Shown: piece by piece, positions 1-7,045 of the stretch | How the letters are laid out: every line of letters begins with the position of its first letter | Numbering within the stretch: position 1 is the first letter of the stretch | Notes under the pieces: generated by a model | What the model saw: only the letters and a program-made list of their open reading frames with translations | What the model was told of the DNA's origin: nothing | The model's database searches: none | Program-made: the position numbers and the translations under genes | Assembly (NCBI GenBank): GCA_021106775.1 | Contig: JAIOTL010000089.1 | Coordinates: 1-8,054 of the forward strand | Source of the DNA: Planctomycetota bacterium | Lineage (GTDB): Bacteria > Planctomycetota > UBA8742 > SKZP01 > JAIOTL01 | Direction of reading: 5' to 3' | DNA: 8,054 nt

Positions 1-16
1 AATTATCAGTTGTTGC

Positions 17-97
17 TTGTCATTCCTGCGAAAGCAGGAATCCAGGAAATTTAGAACTTTTTGGCTTCTGGATTCCCAATCAAGTTGGGAATGACAA
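17..97. repeat. Nested inverted-repeat element (dispersed-repeat / MITE-like)
   Basis: The ends are a perfect 10-base inverted pair (TTGTCATTCC at 17-26, its complement at 88-97). A second perfect 9-base pair, GGAATCCAG at 37-45 and its complement at 68-76, lies inside. Each arm also folds by itself: an 8-bp stem at 22-29/34-41 around a GAAA loop, and an 8-bp stem at 72-79/85-92 around a 5-base loop. The element can therefore form one long hairpin or a cruciform with two side arms. The arms differ in their inner halves (CCTGC/GCAGG against CCCAA/TTGGG), yet each stays self-complementary, so both side hairpins have been kept. Short repeats beginning GTCATTCC and ending GGAATCC are common as dispersed intergenic elements in several bacterial phyla; membership here is inferred from a single copy. 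No open reading frame and no T-run follow it. Confidence 0.75.
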
Positions 98-489
98 CTT
101 CTTAAAAAAAATGTCACAAACCACTAGTGCTTTGTCAAGAAAGTAGTAAAGGATTCAAAAACACTCACTGCACACCAAAATATCAAAATTTTCGCAAGTT
201 TACCCTCATTTTTCATCCGCAAGACAGTTCCGCTGCCTGCCATCGTTCAGCCGTCATTTGGAAATCAATCATTACAAAACTTTGCGATTCTGCGAAATAT
301 GCGAATTTTAATACAAAATTTGCCCAGCATGTATGACATCATGGAAGCACACACTACAAAATCATTGAACAAAGTGAGTAATACAACAGACACACAAGAA
401 AATTCAGGTTTGCCTGCCTGCCTTTGTAAAATCAATGTAAATACTAATATGAATAGGAATTATGACCAGCCAAAAAATATTAAAAAGTG

Positions 490-505
490 ATTGCGAGAAC
501 GCAAT
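490..505. promoter_or_regulatory. Small perfect hairpin / palindrome in the leader
   Basis: ATTGCG at 490-495 pairs perfectly with CGCAAT at 500-505 around the loop AGAA. It lies 55 bases before the binding-protein start and overlaps the possible -35 hexamer at 491-496. That position would suit an operator, but a 6-bp stem can also arise by chance. There is no T-run, so it is not an intrinsic terminator. Confidence 0.3.
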
Positions 506-518
506 GCATATATAAAAT
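491..518 (+). promoter_or_regulatory. Possible sigma-70-like promoter for the importer operon
   Basis: TTGCGA at 491-496 (a 4/6 match to TTGACA) is followed after 16 bases by TAAAAT at 513-518, inside the A/T-rich run TATATAAAAT. Transcription would start about 30-35 bases before the ATG at 561, leaving a short leader with the ribosome binding site. In A+T-rich DNA such matches are frequent. The placement directly before the first gene of the block is the main support. Confidence 0.3.
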
Positions 519-560
519 ACACCCGCTAACAATTCAACATACCAGCTAAGGAGTTATAAT

Positions 561-3500
561 ATGCGTCACTCGTTGACAAGTTTCCTCTTGATAATGATAA
601 TCTGCTCTTTCACAATAAGCTGCAGTAAAATACCGAACAGTCCTTACCCGCTTGAAGAAATAAACGACCCGAATATTTACATCAGTTATGATACACCGCC
701 GAAAACGCTTGACCCAGCGGTATCTTATAGTTCGAATGAAGCCGCCATTATCGGCTCGATGTATGAGCCACCTTTTATGTATCATCCGTTCAAAAGACCG
801 TACATTCTTATTCCTGACATAGTTCGCAATATGCCTATGCCCGAATATCGCAAGCGCGTAACAATCTGGAGTGATGCAAAAGCGGTTAAACTCGGAGAAT
901 ATCTCAGTGTCGAGCAGAAAAAGGAACTTGAGCAGATTCGCGTTGATGTTTCTGAGAATGCGAAAACGCTTGTAACTCTCAGCGCGAGTGTTCCCAACGA
1001 ATTGAAATCAGTTGTACAGAGCTTGAAAAGCATGAAAGAAGGTTATATTGTTAAACTTGAACTTAATGACAAGAAAAACTCGCTGATGCGCAAGCAAGTC
1101 GATTTCCTTTTCGAGGAGTACAGAAAACTTGCAGATGAGCTTGCAAAATCTGAGAAAAAAGCATCCGACGCCGAGTTGAAATCGAAGGTTGACATGATTT
1201 ACACGACGCTTTATGACAACCCAATCATGAAACTTTCGATTAATGAGGAGAAGGTTCTTTCGCAGATTAGTGATGAAGCGAAGAAATACTGGGATTATCT
1301 TGGTTTGGAGACTAAGATTCTTGAGATTGAAGACTGCAACATGACTAAAAGTACAGTAACTCCTTACAAAGTCGTAAAAATCGAACAAAAGCAATATAAT
1401 AGCAATTCGGCTTATTTCGTTTCTGTGAAGACTGACGATAAATTCGATGAAAATTTTGAATTCATTGGTTTATCAACAGAATTAGAAATTGTATTGCTAA
1501 AATCCTTCACCAATGCGAAGGAGCTGAAAAAACTCGGTTTGACTGACGAAACAATGAAGTATTTCATTGTTACTGAGCAAGCGGATTTTGCCAAAGTTCT
1601 TGAGATTTTTTCTTCTAAGGAAAGTGATGTTTCTGAAAAAGAGAAAAAAGAAGTAATTGAAGACAGCAAAACCTCCATAAAAGAATTAAAATTTCTAAAT
1701 AATTCAATCAATGCTTTTGAAACAAAAACTTGGGCTCTTGATATAGATAAAATCGACAATACTGAGACTCTATGTTCATTCAAAAATTATTCAAATCTTG
1801 AGAAAATCACGAATAAAGATTTGCTTTTCAGCTTCTCGGTTTGGCTTCCATCAACAGAAACTGAATGCCGCGATATTAATGACAACCGGACTTATTATCA
1901 ATCTTTTAATGATGAAACTAAATTGATAGCTGCACAAAGAATTAAACAAACACTCAATCTTCCTAAAATTTTCAATTCAGGTGAAGTGCGTTCGATTTAC
2001 ACGATGAGAATTATGCCGAGAGTCTTCTACCAACCACACCCCTGTTTCGCCCGTGACAAAAAAACAGGCTCGTATCTTTTCCACGAAGGTAAAAAACCGT
2101 TCATCAAAACAACACGCAAGGAAGACGGCACAACGCATTATTACATTAGACAAAACGGAAAAGACGTTGAAATATCAAAAGAGCAGAAAACTATGCTTGA
2201 AGGTTCACCCATTGACGAAGTAAACCTATCACATGTTTACGACCTCGAACGTTTCCAGAAATACTTCCCTGAATATGACCCGAAAGCATCAACAAGAGAG
2301 CTTACCGCCGCTGATTATGTTTATCAACTCAAACGAATGCTGAATCCTCAAGCACCAACTCAGATTGCAAACACAATATTCACATATCTGAATAAAACAT
2401 ACGATTTTTATAAACATCTAAAAAGTATAGTTATCAATCTCCGTAAAACAACACGTGCAGAGAAAGGCATCGCATATTCGCAGGAAGTTGATGAAGAGGA
2501 AAACCCGATTAAACTCGATTACGAAGATATTCCTTACGAAGGTGCAAAGGTTGTTGACAGATATACATACCAGTTTGTCCTTAGCCAACCTTACCCGCAG
2601 TTCAAATACTGGCTTGCAATGCCGTTTTTTGGACCGATGCCCTGGGAAGCCGACATATTTTTCCTTCAGGGACCGATGCAGAAAAACACTTTAACATTGA
2701 GCAAATTCCCGGTTGGAACGGGTGCTTATAGAATGTGGAAATACCAGCGTCAAAGCGAGATTTCTTCGATTAAGAATGAAAATTACAACAGACTCGGACC
2801 GGAGAATGGCGCAAAACCACCAATTTATCTTGAAACACCCAGAGGCTCAAACATGCTTATGGCAACAATGCCTTTAGGTGTCACAGATGAATATGTAACC
2901 CTGGGAACGGGTGTTGACAAAAACAAGAATGGCAAGCTTGACAGCTCACCAGATATACGCAAATACCTGACAAAACACGACTATGCTGAACTGCCTTTCT
3001 TCGACGAAAACAACAACGGAATCTACGACGGAATCAGATACTGGGACGATAATGAACGATTTGCACGAATCGATTACGCCGAGAATTTCATCGATTTCAA
3101 CGAAAATGATGTTTTTGACGAAGGAATCGACCGAAAAGTCAACTTCGCTGAGGGTGTTTATTTCGAAGACCTGAATCTTAACGGGATTTATGATTCAAAA
3201 ATAAATGAAAAATGGTACGAATTCCCGGCAACATACCGGACAACATATCCGTATGCAGGTCAAAAAAGCTCCTGCCCTGATAAACACGTCAAGGAACTCG
3301 TTTCTATGCAGAAAGAAGCGAGTAAGCTTTGGATTGACAAGCAAAAGAACAATGCTCAACTGCGTAAACTTGACGAAAAAATCGCTAAGGAACTCGTCCA
3401 TGTCATGGAAGAGTATAATTATACGCAGGACCAGATAGGTGATGAAGCAGCGGGTATCCTACGTGATGCCGGTCGAAGATTACCGTTTATGAAAGCGATT

Positions 3501-4985
3501 ATCAGACGCAGGGAGAAAGAAGCAACTTCGTACTGGAGCAAGTTTATCCAGGGTTATTACGAATTAAGCGGTGTTGGCGAGGACAAATTCGACAAATTCA
3601 TTGATATGTCACCAAAAGGGGCGTATCTTTCTGAGAATCTGAAGAATAAAGGGATTCAGCTTAGACGTTCAGTAAGAACTTCTATCTGGTATTTTGCCTT
3701 CAATATGCAGAATCCGACTTGGGGTTGGGCTGAGAATTATGATGATGAAAAACCTGACTTGAAGAAGGCTTTGATTCGACAGGCGTGTACAATTGCTCTG
3801 AATTTTGAAGAATTCAATGATACGTTCACCAACGGCAGAAACATGGCAAGTCATATGATTTTGCCACCCGGTATTTACGGTTATGAAGAAGCCAAAGTGC
3901 AAACGTTCTTTGACGATATTTCTGACCTGGAGTATTACTACAATGAAACTATCCTCAAAGATGACAAAGATAAACGTTTGAAAATCAATGCAATGACAAG
4001 TGAAGAATTAGCTGAATGGGGTGAGAAATACGCGATTATTTTCCTCAAATATGCTGATTTAACCGAGCCTGAACAAGACCTTGCTAAAATGCAGAAATTC
4101 GAAAGAAACAAAGCGGAATATTTAAAACAAGGTTTGCATGCGGAGAACATTAAATTCAATGATGATGAAATGCTTGCTGAAGTACATTTCGGCTTGAACT
4201 GGGCTGCTTATACCTGGGACAAAGCATCCGGTACCGCTGTTAGACGTGATTTATCGTATGCGAAGAAACTTCTCGAAAAAGCCGGTTATCCAAACGGTAA
4301 GAATAAAGCCGGAAATCAGCTCACTTTGAAATTTCTCACAATGGGCACATCGCCGGAATATCTTGACATCACCGCTTGGCGCATAAGAAAGCTTAATAAT
4401 ATCGGTGTTAGCATGAAAGTAGAAGCAGTTGATTACAACAAGTTCCAGGAAATTACGAAGAGTGGCGGATACCAATGTCTCGAATGGGGCTGGAATGCCG
4501 ATTATCCCGATCCTGAAAACTTCTACTTCTTATTGCATGGACCTGGTGCAAAATGTGCCAGTTCAAGCCTGAAAAAGCTCAGTCAGGGTGGTGGTGAAAA
4601 CGCAGCCAACTACTGGAGCGAAGACTTCGACAAACTGTTTAAGCAGATGTCAACCATGTCCGACACTCCAGAAAGACTTCGCATTATCCGCAAACTTAAC
4701 CAATTGCTCAGACGCGATATGCCCTGGATATACAGTAACCTCAGTGTTAGCTACGTTTTATTCCATAAATGGTATCAGAACTCAAAAACAAACTTGATGG
4801 GTAATAACAGCTATTGGTTCAGACGCATCGATGCTGACGTGCGCGCAGAATACAGGCTTGAGAGAAACAAGCCTCTGTGGATGCCCATTATCATTTTCTT
4901 TGCATTGTTGATTGTTATTCTAATTCCTGGGATTATTGCCAAAGCCAGACAGGAATCAAAGAAAACCGGAAGGCTTGACACATAA
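561..4985 (+). CDS. Family 5 (peptide-type) ABC transporter substrate-binding lipoprotein with two large inserted regions
   Basis: This is the periplasmic receptor of an ABC importer; peptides are the usual ligands of the family. The start is fixed by AAGGAG at 548-553, 7 bases upstream, and a lipoprotein signal: a hydrophobic stretch at residues 5-20, then Cys21 in the context TISC. Family 5 signatures run in order: PKTLDP (47-52), YQPHPCFARD (490-499), TRELTAADYVYQLKR (578-592), PVGTGAY (717-723), RRLPF (972-976), WSKFIQGYYELSG (992-1004) and GWNADYPDPENF (1310-1321). The QPHP and KFxQGYY motifs recall, from memory, an enlarged family 5 branch known from proteobacteria. A hydrophobic helix (about 1440-1460) followed by basic residues suggests a second membrane anchor at the C-terminus. 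Usual members have about 500-750 residues; this one has 1,474 because of insertions at about 94-472 and 770-965. The reading frame is unbroken. It is the first gene of the block, 61 bases before the permease. The exact substrate cannot be read from the sequence. Confidence 0.93.
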   Translation: MRHSLTSFLLIMIICSFTISCSKIPNSPYPLEEINDPNIYISYDTPPKTLDPAVSYSSNEAAIIGSMYEPPFMYHPFKRPYILIPDIVRNMPMPEYRKRVTIWSDAKAVKLGEYLSVEQKKELEQIRVDVSENAKTLVTLSASVPNELKSVVQSLKSMKEGYIVKLELNDKKNSLMRKQVDFLFEEYRKLADELAKSEKKASDAELKSKVDMIYTTLYDNPIMKLSINEEKVLSQISDEAKKYWDYLGLETKILEIEDCNMTKSTVTPYKVVKIEQKQYNSNSAYFVSVKTDDKFDENFEFIGLSTELEIVLLKSFTNAKELKKLGLTDETMKYFIVTEQADFAKVLEIFSSKESDVSEKEKKEVIEDSKTSIKELKFLNNSINAFETKTWALDIDKIDNTETLCSFKNYSNLEKITNKDLLFSFSVWLPSTETECRDINDNRTYYQSFNDETKLIAAQRIKQTLNLPKIFNSGEVRSIYTMRIMPRVFYQPHPCFARDKKTGSYLFHEGKKPFIKTTRKEDGTTHYYIRQNGKDVEISKEQKTMLEGSPIDEVNLSHVYDLERFQKYFPEYDPKASTRELTAADYVYQLKRMLNPQAPTQIANTIFTYLNKTYDFYKHLKSIVINLRKTTRAEKGIAYSQEVDEEENPIKLDYEDIPYEGAKVVDRYTYQFVLSQPYPQFKYWLAMPFFGPMPWEADIFFLQGPMQKNTLTLSKFPVGTGAYRMWKYQRQSEISSIKNENYNRLGPENGAKPPIYLETPRGSNMLMATMPLGVTDEYVTLGTGVDKNKNGKLDSSPDIRKYLTKHDYAELPFFDENNNGIYDGIRYWDDNERFARIDYAENFIDFNENDVFDEGIDRKVNFAEGVYFEDLNLNGIYDSKINEKWYEFPATYRTTYPYAGQKSSCPDKHVKELVSMQKEASKLWIDKQKNNAQLRKLDEKIAKELVHVMEEYNYTQDQIGDEAAGILRDAGRRLPFMKAIIRRREKEATSYWSKFIQGYYELSGVGEDKFDKFIDMSPKGAYLSENLKNKGIQLRRSVRTSIWYFAFNMQNPTWGWAENYDDEKPDLKKALIRQACTIALNFEEFNDTFTNGRNMASHMILPPGIYGYEEAKVQTFFDDISDLEYYYNETILKDDKDKRLKINAMTSEELAEWGEKYAIIFLKYADLTEPEQDLAKMQKFERNKAEYLKQGLHAENIKFNDDEMLAEVHFGLNWAAYTWDKASGTAVRRDLSYAKKLLEKAGYPNGKNKAGNQLTLKFLTMGTSPEYLDITAWRIRKLNNIGVSMKVEAVDYNKFQEITKSGGYQCLEWGWNADYPDPENFYFLLHGPGAKCASSSLKKLSQGGGENAANYWSEDFDKLFKQMSTMSDTPERLRIIRKLNQLLRRDMPWIYSNLSVSYVLFHKWYQNSKTNLMGNNSYWFRRIDADVRAEYRLERNKPLWMPIIIFFALLIVILIPGIIAKARQESKKTGRLDT
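840..1976 (+). other. N-terminal inserted region of the binding protein (about residues 94-472)
   Basis: The first core segment of the binding protein ends near IVRNMP (residues 87-92), and the core resumes at the YTMRIMPRVFYQPHP segment (about 479-494). The roughly 380 residues between match no part of the family 5 core that I recognise. Residues about 112-210 look helical and highly charged, rich in K and E, and may form a coiled coil. Residues about 240-470 alternate short strand-like and helical stretches and are lysine/glutamate-rich. The DNA of the middle part is clearly A+T-richer than the core: a hand count of 1441-1800 gives about 30% G+C, against about 47% for 4441-4560. Boundaries are approximate and no known domain was recognised. 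Confidence 0.6.
2916..3194 (+). other. Four DxNxNGxxD calcium-loop-like motifs within the binding protein
   Basis: The protein reads DKNKNGKLD (786-794), DENNNGIYD (815-823), DFNENDVFD (845-853) and DLNLNGIYD (870-878), spaced 29, 30 and 25 residues apart. The pattern D-x-N-x-N-G-x-x-D matches the ligand geometry of EF-hand-like, dockerin and thrombospondin type 3 calcium loops. The third copy has D in place of G. The acidic residue expected at loop position 12 of a true EF-hand is absent, so a T3-like or other loop repeat is likelier. The motifs lie between the PVGTGAY segment and the RRLPF/KFIQGYY segment of the core, a place where family members I recall have only a short connection. Calcium binding is inferred from the motif alone. 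Confidence 0.7.
3279..3419 (+). other. Charged helical (possible coiled-coil) segment after the calcium-like loops
   Basis: Residues about 907-953 of the binding protein are rich in K, E, Q and L with no proline or glycine, so a long amphipathic helix is likely. The segment joins the loop repeats to the conserved core, which resumes at about residue 965 (ILRDAGRRLPF). It could be a spacer arm or an interaction helix. The coiled-coil call is by eye. Confidence 0.45.
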
Positions 4986-5046
4986 TATCCCGGTATGAAA
5001 AAATTTAACATTTATTAAAATAAATAGACAGGTACGGAGGATTTTA
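4986..5046 (+). other. Intergenic gap without terminator between binding protein and permease
   Basis: These 61 A/T-rich bases hold no GC-rich hairpin followed by a T-run, which supports cotranscription of the flanking genes. GGAGG at 5036-5040 stands 6 bases before the permease ATG and sets its start. Confidence 0.55.
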
Positions 5047-6945
5047 ATGATTCAATACATAATACGAAGAAGTTTATACGCAATTCCGATTATTATCGGT
5101 ATCAACTTGCTTGTGTTTTTCCTCTTCTTCTTCGTTTACAGCCCGGATAAAATCGCTAAACGCCATCTCGGTCAAAAAGCACATTCACAGGAGCAAATCG
5201 AGGACTGGAAGCGTGAGCATAATTATCATCTGCCATTGATTTATCACAACGGATACGATTCTATCACATATATTGAGAATAGAATCGATTCGCGTAACGG
5301 GGTATTGATAAGTAACGATTACATCACTCCTGGAAATTATTTTATCGATATTCAGGTGCAAAAAGGTAAAACTTCGCCTTGCGTACTCTTTATCGAACGT
5401 GTCGATCCGAGTATTGTTGAAGGTAATAAATCGACTAATAAGAAATATACAGATAAGATTATTGAACTGGCTCATCATGCTGATGTTTCAGAATCCGAGT
5501 TGACCAAGGTGGATAGATCAAAAGCATTGGAATTCGGCAAGAAATATCTGATAAACCTAAAATCAAGCGATAAACTGAAATTCAAACTTGAAGAGGTTTT
5601 CGATAGAGGCAAAGGATTGATTGCTTATTTCGCGGCAATAAAAACACCCAATGGAAGTGACCGTGGAAATGCTAAAGTCAAAATGAAACTTTCGAAACTT
5701 CAAATCGATTATGTCAAATCAGGTGATTTTGTTTCGGTTGAAATACTCGGTGGACAATTTGAAAGAGATGCTGTTGCATTCACTGACACAACCGACGCAA
5801 AAGATTATTATGTTGAATTCGAATCAAAAGTTAACAGTCCTAACGACTTCTACTTTATGGTCGGCAAACCCACAGAGAAACAAATCAAGGATTTCACAAA
5901 CATTAAAGGTAAAATCAGTGATTCGTGGATACTTGAAAACAATCTAAAACTCGAAACAGCAATCGAAATCAAAAATATTAAGAACCATATGCCGACAATC
6001 GGCAAACTTTACCATGTTGTCCTTGATAATAAGCAACAAAATGCGTTTGAAAGATTCAAACTTGCGCAAAAAGACGTTCAGGAGAGTTCGCTTGCAGTAT
6101 TTGTGCATGTTGCTGACAACACAACATATAAATCAAGACTCAGCATCGCTTTGAAAAAAGCACAACCAATGGAATTCGTGGGACATATTCAGCAGACGAT
6201 TCTTTTCCAAAAAGGTCTTCAGCTTTTGTGGTTCAATTTCGGTAAATCCGACACTGACAAGATTCCAATCGGATATCAGATTAAACAAAGAATGAGGCCA
6301 TCACTTTCGTTGACAATTCCGATGTTTATCCTCGGTTTGTTCGTCGGTGTTACGATTTCGATGATTGTAGCGTTTTATCGCGGTTCATATATCGATATTA
6401 CTGCAACCGTGTTATGCGTTTTCGGAATGTCGATATCTTCGTTGTTTTACATTATTCTCGGTCAAATCTTTTTCTCGGAATGGCTGAAAATATTCCCTGT
6501 TTCCGGCTATGATTCAAGTTTCTTCGAAATCTGGCGTTTCGTTTCCATGCCTGTTATTATCGGTATTATCATGGGTTTGGGAGGCAGAATCAGGTTTTAT
6601 AGAACATTATTCCTTGAGGAAATCGGCAGGGATTACATCAGAACCGCAAGAGCAAAAGGATTATCAGAAACCAAGGTTCTGTTTAAACATGGATTAAAAA
6701 ACACGATGATTCCGATTTTAACATCTGTCGTTATGACAATTCCGTTCCTGTTTATGGGTTCATTCCTGTTTGAAACATTTTTCTCGATACCGGGACTGGG
6801 ATCGTTCGCAATTGAAGCTATTTTGGGCAACGATTTCTCGATTGTTCGCTCAATGGTTTATATATCTTCACTCTTGTACATTATAGGTTTGATTCTGACT
6901 GATATTTCGTACGTCATGGTCGATCCAAGAATTAAATTTTCGTAG
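5047..6945 (+). CDS. DppB-type peptide ABC transporter permease with a large periplasmic insertion
   Basis: This is an inner-membrane channel subunit of a peptide-type importer. The start has GGAGG 6 bases upstream, and residues 1-30 form the usual basic N-terminus plus helix 1 (MIQYIIRRSL, then a hydrophobic run to about 31). Five further helices lie at about 421-443, 449-475, 496-515, 553-577 and 602-623. The cytoplasmic EAA loop that contacts the ATPase is well kept: RDYIRTARAKGLSETKV (528-544), then HGLKN and IP to 556. SIPGLGSF (580-587) and the C-terminal DPRIKF (626-631) are typical of DppB. Family members have about 310-350 residues; this has 632 because about 315 residues are inserted in the first periplasmic loop. 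Its gene follows the binding-protein gene and precedes the likely partner permease. It probably pairs with that protein and with ATPases encoded elsewhere. Confidence 0.93.
   Translation: MIQYIIRRSLYAIPIIIGINLLVFFLFFFVYSPDKIAKRHLGQKAHSQEQIEDWKREHNYHLPLIYHNGYDSITYIENRIDSRNGVLISNDYITPGNYFIDIQVQKGKTSPCVLFIERVDPSIVEGNKSTNKKYTDKIIELAHHADVSESELTKVDRSKALEFGKKYLINLKSSDKLKFKLEEVFDRGKGLIAYFAAIKTPNGSDRGNAKVKMKLSKLQIDYVKSGDFVSVEILGGQFERDAVAFTDTTDAKDYYVEFESKVNSPNDFYFMVGKPTEKQIKDFTNIKGKISDSWILENNLKLETAIEIKNIKNHMPTIGKLYHVVLDNKQQNAFERFKLAQKDVQESSLAVFVHVADNTTYKSRLSIALKKAQPMEFVGHIQQTILFQKGLQLLWFNFGKSDTDKIPIGYQIKQRMRPSLSLTIPMFILGLFVGVTISMIVAFYRGSYIDITATVLCVFGMSISSLFYIILGQIFFSEWLKIFPVSGYDSSFFEIWRFVSMPVIIGIIMGLGGRIRFYRTLFLEEIGRDYIRTARAKGLSETKVLFKHGLKNTMIPILTSVVMTIPFLFMGSFLFETFFSIPGLGSFAIEAILGNDFSIVRSMVYISSLLYIIGLILTDISYVMVDPRIKFS
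5254..6201 (+). other. Extra periplasmic domain in the DppB-like permease (about residues 70-385)
   Basis: In ordinary DppB proteins the segment after helix 1 (here WKREHNYHLPLIYH, 54-67) leads within some tens of residues to a segment like WFNFGKS (395-401) and then to helix 2. Here about 315 residues separate these points. The extra part has no long hydrophobic stretch, so it should be soluble and, by the position of helix 1, periplasmic. Many short alternating strand-like stretches (for example 97-118, 189-200, 228-259, 320-328) suggest one or two beta-rich domains with helices between. No known domain was recognised. It may contact the enlarged binding protein; this is inference from co-occurrence. 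Confidence 0.7.
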
Positions 6946-7045
6946 GCTGACTTAGGTATGTTCTCTTTCAATTCAGAAAGATAGCATAGAAATTTTGCAT
7001 ACGAAAAAACATTGAAAGAAATAGCCATCATAGGAGGAAAAATAT
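6946..7045 (+). other. Intergenic gap with a weak hairpin
   Basis: These 100 bases contain a perfect 6-bp inverted pair, TCTTTC at 6964-6969 and GAAAGA at 6976-6981, around a 6-base loop. It is A/T-rich and not followed by T residues, so it is unlikely to stop transcription; it might affect RNA stability or be chance. The ribosome binding site of the next gene lies at the end of the gap. Confidence 0.35.
7032..7037 (+). promoter_or_regulatory. Strong ribosome binding site fixing the start of the third gene
   Basis: AGGAGG, the full consensus, stands 8 bases before the ATG at 7046. It decides the start of an open frame that has no stop inside the window, and it argues against the overlapping short frame that begins at 7012. 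Confidence 0.8.

Larger units (their letters stand above)
98..560. other. Noncoding region upstream of the importer genes
   Basis: About 460 bases hold no convincing gene. The two short open frames here (127-336 and 299-490) overlap each other, lack a good ribosome binding site and give compositions unlike a folded protein. Three copies of TGCGA stand close together at 283-287, 291-295 and 300-304, and a threefold tandem TGCC lies at 411-422. The last 75 bases carry a small hairpin, a possible promoter and the ribosome binding site of the binding-protein gene. No tRNA, rRNA, CRISPR or known riboswitch pattern was recognised. Confidence 0.6.

Noticed and set aside
22..111. Hairpins near the window start as an intrinsic terminator
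   Set aside because: No T-run follows either hairpin on either strand. The A-run at 104-111 lies after the hairpins on the + strand, and read on the - strand its T-run precedes them.
127..490. Two short + strand open frames (127-336 and 299-490)
   Set aside because: They overlap in different frames, have no good ribosome binding site, and give compositions unlike a folded protein with no recognisable motif or signal peptide.
1008..1394. 128-codon open frame on the - strand
   Set aside because: It lies wholly inside the binding-protein gene, opposite a lysine/glutamate-rich coding stretch. Its leucine/phenylalanine-rich translation is what such antisense DNA gives.
2455..2694. 79-codon + strand open frame inside the binding-protein gene
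   Set aside because: It overlaps the conserved family 5 core in another frame, and its arginine/serine-rich product has no signature.
840..3455. The extra length of the binding protein as a frameshift or gene-fusion artefact
   Set aside because: The frame is open throughout and core signatures occur in the right order on both sides of each insertion, so true in-frame insertions are the simplest reading.
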